Below are positions 8,801 to 13,372 of a DNA stretch of 13,372 nucleotides, piece by piece. The translations under genes were made by a program, and so were the position numbers. Below the pieces are notes generated by a model. That model was not told where the DNA came from. It did not search any database and saw only the letters and a list, made by a program, of their open reading frames with translations. The stretch lies in assembly GCA_003354055.1 (NCBI GenBank), contig PIVQ01000127.1, positions 1 to 13,372 on the forward strand, written 5' to 3'. The stretch comes from Desulfobacteraceae bacterium. Lineage in GTDB: Bacteria; Desulfobacterota; Desulfobacteria; Desulfobacterales; Desulfobacteraceae. The stretch's first letter is position 1. Each line of letters opens with the position of its first letter.

Positions 8801-9606
8801 GTATAGGTGGTGGTGGTCTCCGGTGTGATCTCAAGGGAGCCGTTGAGGTCAACCTCCCCGATATCCGGCGAGATACTGCAGGAAGCCGCGTTTTCAGATG
8901 TCCATGAAAGGGTCGCACTTTCTCCCTGAGCGATTAAAGTCGGATTCACCGAAATACTTGCAAGCGGCGGTGGAATGTTAACAGTGATAGAAGTCTCGGC
9001 AGAGGCTGTTCCCCCCGGTCCTTCAGCCGTCAGGGTATATGTTGTTGATTCAGTGGGTGAAACAGACAGAGACCCAGCAGGCTCGACCGTTCCGATACCA
9101 TTGTCAATGGACACTGTATCTGCGTTTTCCACCTCCCATTGCAAGTCGAGGCTCTGCCCGAGATCAATAGTATCCAGGCTAGCTGAAAAATTAACAACCT
9201 CAGGTGCGGGAGCCGTATCTCCACCGTCTAATTCTATGGTTATTGACGCATTCTTCTCTCCCACAAAATAGACAAACAGTCTATTTGATTTTTTCAGTTT
9301 TACTTTGACTTCAAATGAAGATTCATTGCCCTTAATCAACCGTTTCAAAGGGATAAACCGATGATTGAACACCACCAACCCTCTTTTTATTTTCTCACCG
9401 GTTTGCTTCCGGATAATGATGCGCCCATCTTCGACAGGTGCCTGAAGCTGGATACGCTGTAAGGAGAGATGATGGTAATTCCTGGAGAACCAGTTTTTCT
9501 CAGTCGCGGAAAAAGATGCCGGGCCGTAAAGTGTCTCAGCATGAACAAAAGATGAAAATGCCATTATTAGGATTATAGCCAGCAAATAAATATTTTTTTT
9601 CCGCAT
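2896..9606 (-). CDS. Exported teneurin-like YD-repeat/RHS protein with NHL propeller and unrecognised C-terminal tip
   Basis: This 2236-residue protein starts at ATG 9606, behind a G-rich AGGGGG. In order it has: a Sec signal peptide (1-23, probable cut after FVHA); a beta-type segment (24-130); three Ig-like repeats (about 134-362) with repeated TTTYT and GGTAS motifs; a carboxypeptidase-regulatory domain (399-466); Ca-loop-like DTDYDG (about 621-650); a segment with PGTGLTLHY, FTWDSLD and GWSLSNHHRL (730-895); six NHL blades (903-1240); many YD repeats such as YDDYGRMTSV and YDNNGNRTYE (1250-2070); the RHS core end with RFGHRDYMPEIGKW, DPILFAGG and DPFGLWG (2072-2121); and a 115-residue tip. 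YD shells are known to enclose C-terminal toxins, so this is probably a surface or secreted effector. Sec export argues against ordinary T6SS delivery, and no VgrG or PAAR gene is present. A surface adhesion role, as in teneurins, is the main alternative. No frameshift is evident. Confidence 0.92.
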   Translation of the reverse strand: MRKKNIYLLAIILIMAFSSFVHAETLYGPASFSATEKNWFSRNYHHLSLQRIQLQAPVEDGRIIIRKQTGEKIKRGLVVFNHRFIPLKRLIKGNESSFEVKVKLKKSNRLFVYFVGEKNASITIELDGGDTAPAPEVVNFSASLDTIDLGQSLDLQWEVENADTVSIDNGIGTVEPAGSLSVSPTESTTYTLTAEGPGGTASAETSITVNIPPPLASISVNPTLIAQGESATLSWTSENAASCSISPDIGEVDLNGSLEITPETTTTYTVTATGAGGTASATVTVSVTEEPVVSISAAPTAISSGESTVLTWSSINIDSANIDNGIGSVDLSGSQTVTPENTTTYTLSCTGSAGTVSTSVTVYVYGSTEDQAEGTFGSQYNDVTPQDATIDAYDEDRFSIITGSVKDISGNPISDVSITVHDHLDYGTAVTDDDGTFSIPVEGGRYLTVIYTKSGYITVHRKIDVGWNGYAITDAVQMLTEDTAETEVVFDGNYDTIITHTATEVTDDFGSRTATMVFIGDNQAYLQDEDGNDVQQLTAFTVRATEFTTQDSMPSELPANSAYTYCTELQADGAERVRFEKAVTVWVDNFLGFDAGSAVPVGYYDRDKAQWVPSDNGIVVRLLDTDYDGTVDALDATGDGVADDLDGSGSYSDEVSGLTDTTRYQPDSTFWRFEVYHFTPWDCNWPYGPPDDATVPNGDEATTDEGCEDEDCTQSNSYVENKKRAFHEDIPVPGTGLTLHYASNRVEGFDGHTVTIPASGDTIPDSLESIIVKLKVAGRTFSEELPAEANQSVEFTWDSLDLLGNRVEGEITGTISIGFVYGAVYYSPGNSFDQAFSQAGDSITAIGARQEVISWKSSKVPFLSEVDTNFGNGWSLSNHHRLIQGDVLYRGNGTTESASARGLNMITTVVGTGSAGYSGDNGPAKEAQLKSLCSVAFDASGNMYIADRGNHVIRKVDTSGIITTVAGTGSAGYSGDNGPATEAQLYYPWNVAFDASGNMYIADWYNDVIRKVDTSGIITTVAGTGSAGYSGDNGPATEAELDNSMDVAFDASGNMYIADYRNHVIRKVDTSGIITTVAGTGSAGYSGDNGPATEAQFNYPTDVAFDASGNMYIADRYNHVIRKVDTSGIITTVAGTGSDGYSGDNGPATEAKFFWPSDVAFDASGNMYIADAYNEVIRKVDTSGIITTVAGTGSYGYAGDNGPATEAKFSHPSGFAFDASGNIYIADWNNHVIRKVQPTPLAEALGLDEGEGEYYVSETDNTAHIFSSAGYHMSTVDMHTGTTLTTFNYDDDNRLTSIADRFGNTITIDRDEDGNPTAITAPFGQKTELTVDGDGNLTDILFEDSSSYGFGYTSDGLMTDMTDPRSLTSTHAFDENGRVISTTDPENGTWTFEKETYDDGSALSTVTSGENNATTHLDTDVSDDSYKSVTTYPGGNTRTYVLENQNLDESVESCSVTTKTTFTIDGKSKQKIPETIVTAMPSGLMNVVSLAKTYQEDDDSFTETATTTIDQNGAATTVESNYLTGTTTVTSPESRTATSIFDPDTLLTTESQVTGLNAIEYDYDDYGRMTSVTSGSRTASYGYNSRGNLESVADPLGRTTSYSYDLLDRVTLIENPDYSVIGFQYDEKGNMTVLTTPVPADNTFEYNGVNKLSSVISPLNSVTTYSYDAERKLTGIGLPSGKTITNTYSYGRLSQTVTDEWTTDYTYGCMDLVSSVTRGSEVLSYGYDGTLITSVSQSGTLNQDIGLEYNDDFRATSITYAGGTETLSYDNDGLLTSSGIFSIGRNTGNGLPESVSDSAFSLTRSFNGFGEVSAYDLSISSSNVFSLTLARNDNGEITGKTETIEGTTADIDYTYDEKGQLLTVTTDGTLAEEYRYDNNGNRTYEMNSLRGIAGRTFSYSDEDHIVTAGTVQYAFDSDDRLSSRTDGSETTEYVYSSTWELMRVALSDGTAIIYTNDPSGRRIAKSVNGTVEEKYLWSGLTTLLAVYDGSGNLYQRFIYADGRMPYAMEMGGCTYYLTYDQVGSLRLVTNSAGNTVKRIDYDTFGNVISDSVESFTVPFGFAGGLHDHDTDLVRFGHRDYMPEIGKWTAKDPILFAGGDTNLYGYVLNNPINYIDPFGLWGVKYGGSLMGIDFSAVAYDSNKGWFPSTKTNIDVSTTVFGGGVQFTFDTPVESRTTPCEDVNVSMGMGKYLGVTYNTELSRGSVNIGLGLGSPISLGTSIQNFTQGLSNSIQRAFN
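2899..3243 (-). other. Variable C-terminal tip of the RHS protein, unrecognised
   Basis: The 115 residues after the conserved DPFGLWG make up the position-specific tip that in RHS proteins carries the toxin. I recognise no nuclease, deaminase or ADP-ribosyltransferase motif. The sequence is rich in glycine, serine and threonine and alternates polar and hydrophobic residues in beta-like runs (VSTTVFGGGVQFTF, VNVSMGMGKYLGVTY, SVNIGLGLGSPISLG), with a helical SNSIQRAF end. This fits a beta-hairpin, possibly membrane-active, domain better than a globular enzyme. GC is about 39% in the sampled blocks 3001-3120, against roughly 47-60% in the sampled RHS-core blocks. The boundary is clear; the activity is unknown. 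Confidence 0.6.
5887..6900 (-). repeat. Six tandem 168-bp in-frame repeats encoding NHL blades
   Basis: The motif GGTGTCTACTTTGCGG (plus-strand reading) begins at 6061, 6229, 6397, 6565 and 6733, exactly 168 bases apart, with a diverged copy near 5893. Each unit encodes 56 residues containing TTVAGTGS, GYSGDNGPATEA, VAFDASGNMYIAD and NxVIRKV, the NHL blade pattern. Six blades are the usual number for a closed NHL propeller. The framework of the units is almost identical at DNA level, pointing to recent duplication or gene conversion. Differences cluster after GPATEA and between IAD and VIRKV. Confidence 0.9.
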
Positions 9607-9782
9607 GATTGCCCCCTGGGTCTTGGATTTATGATTCTGTGATTTTCACTGAACGGTTGAGAATAGAATACGTGAACAGAACAACAGAATTTAATGACAC
9701 ACAAGAATTATGATTTTTGTCACCATAAAACTTTAAGTATTGGAAATCAAGCGGGAAAACTTAATTTTTAGGAAATTTCAGC
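9607..9782. other. Intergenic region upstream of the RHS gene
   Basis: These 176 AT-rich bases separate the RHS start from the terminator of the NfeD/FloA operon. They hold the presumed RHS promoter and leader, including AGGGGG close to the start codon. No ORF, riboswitch-like fold or clear operator palindrome was seen. Confidence 0.5.
9722..9750 (-). promoter_or_regulatory. Candidate sigma-70-type promoter for the RHS gene
   Basis: On the minus strand TTGATT (9750-9745) and TATGGT (9727-9722) are separated by 17 bases, about 115 bases upstream of the RHS start codon. The match is partial and the region is AT-rich, so chance hits are possible. Confidence 0.3.
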
Positions 9783-9826
9783 AAAAAAAATCCCGGGCAG
9801 ACATCAGGATGATGCTGCCCGGGATT
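9783..9826 (-). terminator. Intrinsic terminator of the NfeD/FloA operon
   Basis: Read on the minus strand, AATCCCGGGCAG (9826-9815) pairs perfectly with CTGCCCGGGATT (9800-9789). CATCA and TGATG inside the loop can extend the pairing. A run of eight T follows (9790-9783). It lies about 55 bases after the stop of the 189-residue protein gene and separates this operon from the RHS gene. Confidence 0.9.
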
Positions 9827-9880
9827 AAAGTACTATAACGGCTCAAAGGTCCACTTCGACCAAGAGCCCCAAAGGCTGTC

Positions 9881-10450
9881 TCACTCTTTACGCAACGCCA
9901 CAGGCTTACCAAGAATTTCCGACCATACCACAGCCTGCTGAAGGGCATGAGCAGGGATACTGGCCCGAACTCCGGGAATTGTTTCCCGGGGTGTTTCTTC
10001 CGGCACCGGCGGCGGAGCCGAGGCTTGTTTCTCTTCAAACCGCGGTACCGGCGTTTTGCTCGGTGTCACAAAGGGATGCTCCGGATCATAAAACCCGGGA
10101 GTCGGATCTGATGGCCGGTATTCCGGGACCATCTCTTCCTCATTTTCATCCCATTCTTCATCCTGCTCCCGGTCGAAATCTTCCCGGGTCTCAAAAGGGG
10201 CATCCCCGTCATCCAGCTGATCCCAGACAGAACCGTCTTTTTGGGCCTGTTCTTTTTTGGCATCCATGGCCTGTTTTTCCAGTTCCCGGACAAAGGTCTG
10301 GATCCCCTCACCCAGCTTATCAAAAATAGAGGGATTTTTCTTTTTTTGGGGGAGTGCTGTTTTTTTCTTTTTAGCCTTCCGTTTTAAAATAGAGGGCAGA
10401 ACAAAGAATATAAACAGCACGATGTATATAATCAGGGTATCAAAATCCAT
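9881..10450 (-). CDS. Single-pass membrane protein of the FloA operon, unrecognised
   Basis: This 189-residue protein has one N-terminal membrane helix (about 5-21), then a very basic stretch (KRKAKKKK, 23-30) that predicts a cytoplasmic body. A short helical part (41-70), an acidic region (DREQDEEWDENEEEM, 92-107) and a proline-rich linker (110-160) follow. The C-terminal end, QQAVVWSEILGKPVALRK, looks like a conserved short motif, whereas the middle looks disordered. The start at ATG 10450 is firm: AAGGAGGTG lies at 10453-10461, just after the FloA stop. It is the last gene before the operon terminator. By position it may be a partner or adaptor of the NfeD/FloA membrane assembly, with the C-terminal motif as docking site; this is inference. 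Bacillus floA operons also carry a small extra gene (yqfB), but I see no reason to equate the two. Confidence 0.8.
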   Translation of the reverse strand: MDFDTLIIYIVLFIFFVLPSILKRKAKKKKTALPQKKKNPSIFDKLGEGIQTFVRELEKQAMDAKKEQAQKDGSVWDQLDDGDAPFETREDFDREQDEEWDENEEEMVPEYRPSDPTPGFYDPEHPFVTPSKTPVPRFEEKQASAPPPVPEETPRETIPGVRASIPAHALQQAVVWSEILGKPVALRKE

Positions 10451-10452
10451 GA

Positions 10453-10461
10453 CACCTCCTT
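10453..10461 (-). promoter_or_regulatory. Strong ribosome binding site of the last operon gene
   Basis: The sequence AAGGAGGTG, close to a full anti-16S complement, lies between the FloA stop (10463-10465) and ATG 10450. Such a strong site with a 12-base gap suggests efficient translation of the membrane protein relative to FloA. Confidence 0.7.
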
Positions 10462-10462
10462 A

Positions 10463-11443
10463 CTATTTCTTGGGATCACTCCCTGCTTCCGGTTTGGCAA
10501 TCTTATCCCTCATCTTGGTATCTGCAGCAATATTCTGCATCTTATAATAATCCATAATTCCTAGGTTACCGCTTCTAAAGGCATCTGCCATGGCAAGGGG
10601 CACCTGGGCTTCCGCTTCAACCACCTTGGCCCGCATTTCCTGAACCCTGGCCTTCATCTCCTGTTCCTGGGCAAAGGCCATGGCCCGTTTTTCCTCAGCC
10701 TTGGCCTGGGCGATTTTCTTGTCTGCCTCGGCCCGGTCTGTTTCAAGCTCGGCACCGATGTTCTTTCCAACATCCACGTCGGCAATATCAATGGAGAGGA
10801 TCTCATAGGCGGTCCCTGAATCCAGGCCCTTGCTCAAAACTGTTTTGGAAATGGTGTCCGGGTTTTCAAGGACTTCCTTGTGAGTGACGGCAGAACCGAT
10901 GGTGGTTACAATACCTTCACCAACCCTGGCCAGAATAGTCTCTTCACCGGCCCCCCCCACCAGACGGTCGATATTGGCCCGTACCGTAACTCTGGAAAGG
11001 GCCTTGAGCTGGATGCCGTCCTTGGCCATGGCAGCCACCAGCGGGGTTTCAATCACCTTGGGATTTACCGACATCTGAACGGCTTCCAGAACATCCCTGC
11101 CGGCCAGGTCAATGGCAGCGGCCCGGTTAAAAATAAGCTCAATATTGGCCTTATCAGCCGCAATCAGGGCCTGGATGACCCGGGACACATTACCGCCGGC
11201 CAGATAATGGGATTCCAGACTGTCCGTTGAAATTTCGATTCCGGCCTTTACGGCCATGATCTTGGATTCAACAATCATTTTGGAAGGCACCTTCCTGAAC
11301 CGCATGAAAATAATATTAAACAGGCCGACCTTGGCGCCGGATACCAAGGCCTGGATCCACAGGGATAAATAGGAAAAGATAAAATAAAACACGACCAGAC
11401 CGATGATTCCTGCAATAATGGGCAGGATATACATAAACTCCAT
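10463..11443 (-). CDS. floA: Flotillin-like protein FloA
   Basis: The protein has an N-terminal membrane-inserted hydrophobic segment (about residues 4-28) and an SPFH-type central domain with phrases typical of FloA, such as [34 protein letters not shown] and [18 protein letters not shown]. An alanine- and glutamate-rich coiled coil (about 225-300) precedes a charged tail. Its 326 residues match the roughly 330 of Bacillus FloA (YqfA). I chose ATG 11443 because GAGG lies five bases upstream (11449-11452). The in-frame GTG at 11449 would add two residues and lose that spacing. FloA forms oligomeric assemblies in functional membrane microdomains. Its place right behind two NfeD genes fits the well-known NfeD-flotillin pairing, and the operon order suggests joint expression. 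Confidence 0.95.
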   Translation of the reverse strand: MEFMYILPIIAGIIGLVVFYFIFSYLSLWIQALVSGAKVGLFNIIFMRFRKVPSKMIVESKIMAVKAGIEISTDSLESHYLAGGNVSRVIQALIAADKANIELIFNRAAAIDLAGRDVLEAVQMSVNPKVIETPLVAAMAKDGIQLKALSRVTVRANIDRLVGGAGEETILARVGEGIVTTIGSAVTHKEVLENPDTISKTVLSKGLDSGTAYEILSIDIADVDVGKNIGAELETDRAEADKKIAQAKAEEKRAMAFAQEQEMKARVQEMRAKVVEAEAQVPLAMADAFRSGNLGIMDYYKMQNIAADTKMRDKIAKPEAGSDPKK

Positions 11444-11502
11444 ACTCACCTCTCTTTTTAGAAAAAGTTATTAATACTTGGGTTGACTAAATATTTTTTG
11501 CT

Positions 11503-11979
11503 TTATTGAATTCTTGTCACGATTACCTGATTGCCGGTCACCCCGGTAACCTGTATCGGCTCATCCGCCTCAACATACTCTCCGTCCGTTACCACATCTA
11601 AGCGACTTCCGTCTATGGCGGCTGTTCCCGAAGGCCGCAACGCCGTAATGGACCGGCCTGTTTTATTCAGATGGGTGGAAAGATCCGGGGCCTGCGAGAC
11701 CACCCCCTCTTCGGCAGAGAGCTTTTTCTTCAGGGCAAGGGGAGAAACTGCCAAAACTTTCAATCCGCAAAGGAGCAATATGGGAAGCAGGACAATATCT
11801 GCGCCTATAAATATAAACAGAGCCGTGGATGAAATGGTTGTATAGGCGAGATATAGGGAATAACCGATCAACCCCATTGCTATAGCAGACAGCAGCCCCA
11901 TGGACGGAATAAACACCTCGGCCACCACAACCAAAAAGCCCAGGGCTTGGAATACAACAGGAATGAGATAGGCTTTCAT
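11503..11979 (-). CDS. Short NfeD-family membrane protein
   Basis: The 158 residues form three or more membrane helices in the first 75 positions (VFQALGFLVVVAEVFIP, GLLSAIAMGLIGYSLYL and FIGADIVLLPILLLCG) and a C-terminal OB-fold of the NfeD type (about 103-158). That domain carries LNKTGRSITALRPSGTAAIDG and ends in VTGNQVIVTRI. It lacks the ClpP-like protease domain, so it is the short NfeD form. ATG 11979 overlaps the stop of the upstream long NfeD by four bases (ATGA), with AAGGA six bases before the start, indicating translational coupling. Short NfeD proteins are thought to act as partners of flotillin-like proteins, and floA follows 59 bases downstream. Confidence 0.9.
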   Translation of the reverse strand: MKAYLIPVVFQALGFLVVVAEVFIPSMGLLSAIAMGLIGYSLYLAYTTISSTALFIFIGADIVLLPILLLCGLKVLAVSPLALKKKLSAEEGVVSQAPDLSTHLNKTGRSITALRPSGTAAIDGSRLDVVTDGEYVEADEPIQVTGVTGNQVIVTRIQ

Positions 11980-13372
11980 TTTGTTTCCTTTATTTTTTCA
12001 ACAATTACATGGTTTTGTTCAACAGCCGTCACACGGATGGGGCTGCCGGACTCAATAAAATCCCCCTGAGTAAGGGCGTCAATCTTGTTGCCACCGATCC
12101 GGATCTTCCCAGATGGCCGAAGCTGGCTCAGGGCAAACCCTTTTTCACCCGGGCTCACTGCCATGGCCTCTTGGGAGTCTGCATGGGAATCTTCAAGTGT
12201 TGCGGAAAGATATGGGCCTTTGACAACCCTGGATATCCCCGGCAAAACAAAGCGTACCATAAAAAGAGAGACCAGAAGCGCCCCTAAAAAACTACCCATG
12301 ACAAGACCAAAATTTTTAATCATCAACCTGGCCTCCCAGGGCATGGACGGATCCGGCAGGACAAACCCCTGAAAAGAGAGTACCAGACCAACGGCAATGA
12401 CAAACAGTGCTGTGATACCGGCGATCCCGAATCCGGGCAGGACAAAGACCTCCACACCAAGCAGAAGAAAGCCGATGGTAAGAACCAGAAGTTCCGTATA
12501 ATCGGCCAGGCCCACCAGGTATTGGTTAAAAAATACCAAACCCAGACAGAGAATACCGATGACACCCGGAATGCCGAACCCGGGGGCTTTTATTTCCGTA
12601 TATATGGCCCCTATGCCCAGAAGCATGAGAATAGGTAAAATGGGCTGGAGGGTTCGGACAAGGCCTTCGGACCAGGATTCGGAGATCTCCACCCGTTCAT
12701 AGTCGTCATATCCCAGGAAGGTCAGCGCCTGATCCAGATTTTTAACACTCTGCTTTGAGAACCCAAGATCCAGGGCTTCCTGATCATCCATGGTCAGCAA
12801 CTCTCCTTTGCCCACTATGGTTTTTTTCTCAGAAACCTGTTTTTTCCGGTCTTCGGACAGGTCATCATATTCGATTTTGTCCATGTACCGGGTTTGGCCG
12901 TCCAAAGTAATTCGATAGACTTCCATACCTTTGGTTACCATGGCTTCTGCCAGAACCTCAGGGTAGTTGTTCCGTTTGGCCAGGGTTCGAAACTGGGCCC
13001 GAAGAACAGTCTGAGTTTTTTCTCCGGCTTCTTTCTGGCCTTCATTGGTCTGGATAATGGGGGCGCAGTCTCCGATCAGGGTGGCCTCCTTCATAACCAA
13101 CCTGCCGGAAGCGAGGGCAATAAGGGCTCCTGCCGAAATGGCCCGCTTCTCCACAAAGGCTACAGACCTCTCCTTGGGAATGGCAGAGATGGCTTCTACA
13201 ATCTCAAAGGCAGAATCCACCCGCCCGCCAAAGGTGTCCATTTTAAACACGATAATGGCGTCCGTGTCATTCTCTATCTCTTTGAGAGAGCGGCGGACAT
13301 AGGCGGCAAGACCCGGCTCAACCGTACCGGTCACCGGGAGAATATAGACCTTTGGTGTTGATGCCACAGCAA
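11976..13372 (-). CDS. Long NfeD: membrane-bound ClpP-class serine protease, N-terminus outside window
   Basis: The frame stays open to the window edge, so the GTG at 13367 is probably internal, and the signal peptide expected for this family lies outside. Numbering from that GTG, residues 6-230 form the ClpP-like protease domain. VYILPVTGTVEPG and DTFGGRVDSA are family motifs. The probable nucleophile is Ser78 in ISAGALIAL, and Lys117 in GEKTQTVLRAQF aligns with the catalytic lysine of the archaeal homologue PH1510. About five membrane helices follow (241-374), with the repeated motif APGFGIPG / LPGFGIAG, then an NfeD OB-fold (about 408-460) with SQLRPSGKIRIGG. The protease domain would face outside the cytoplasm, and PH1510 cleaves a hydrophobic peptide of its stomatin partner. 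The operon context with short NfeD and FloA agrees. It corresponds to the YqeZ-type protein of Bacillus. Confidence 0.93.
   Translation of the reverse strand, partial: AVASTPKVYILPVTGTVEPGLAAYVRRSLKEIENDTDAIIVFKMDTFGGRVDSAFEIVEAISAIPKERSVAFVEKRAISAGALIALASGRLVMKEATLIGDCAPIIQTNEGQKEAGEKTQTVLRAQFRTLAKRNNYPEVLAEAMVTKGMEVYRITLDGQTRYMDKIEYDDLSEDRKKQVSEKKTIVGKGELLTMDDQEALDLGFSKQSVKNLDQALTFLGYDDYERVEISESWSEGLVRTLQPILPILMLLGIGAIYTEIKAPGFGIPGVIGILCLGLVFFNQYLVGLADYTELLVLTIGFLLLGVEVFVLPGFGIAGITALFVIAVGLVLSFQGFVLPDPSMPWEARLMIKNFGLVMGSFLGALLVSLFMVRFVLPGISRVVKGPYLSATLEDSHADSQEAMAVSPGEKGFALSQLRPSGKIRIGGNKIDALTQGDFIESGSPIRVTAVEQNHVIVEKIKETK

Noticed and set aside
13365..13367. GTG as the start of the long NfeD gene
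   Set aside because: It would leave no signal peptide, which the family has, and the frame continues to the window edge; the true start is outside.

Overview
The window looks like a chromosomal stretch of a Gram-negative bacterium. A deltaproteobacterium of the Desulfobacterota type is my best guess. It rests on the pairing of long NfeD, short NfeD and FloA, the NHL-containing YD-repeat protein, and a GC content near 50% in most genes. This is an inference from gene content; there is no rRNA or taxonomic marker gene in the window.

Layout: (1) 1-2348, plus strand: the 3' part of a large protein with the end of one AAA+ module, a complete second AAA+ module and a C-terminal Lon-type (S16) protease domain. 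It ends at a strong hairpin at 2369-2403 that can also stop transcription from the other side. (2) 9606-2445, minus strand: a probable small operon. It opens with a 2236-residue exported YD/RHS protein, followed 30 bases later by a 72-residue protein with two membrane helices (TTG start, good ribosome binding site), then perhaps a 60-residue ORF. (3) 13372-9881, minus strand: a tightly packed operon of a long NfeD (ClpP-like serine protease plus membrane and OB domains), a short NfeD, the flotillin-like protein FloA and an unrecognised 189-residue single-pass membrane protein. It closes with an intrinsic terminator at 9783-9826.

The central object is the YD/RHS protein. In order it has a Sec signal peptide, an N-terminal beta-type segment, three Ig-like repeats, a carboxypeptidase-regulatory (transthyretin-like) domain, a Ca-loop-like acidic stretch, a segment resembling the teneurin FN-plug, six almost identical NHL blades, a YD-repeat shell, the conserved RHS core end and a 115-residue unrecognised tip. 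This order parallels animal teneurins. The tip and the genes after it are clearly more AT-rich than the core. The small membrane protein sits where polymorphic toxin systems keep the immunity gene. The pair may therefore be an undescribed membrane-acting toxin and its immunity protein.

The NfeD/FloA operon would act in membrane-domain organisation, and the AAA-AAA-Lon protein in ATP-driven proteolysis. Nothing in the sequence links either to the RHS locus. No tRNA, rRNA, CRISPR array, transposase or integrase was seen.
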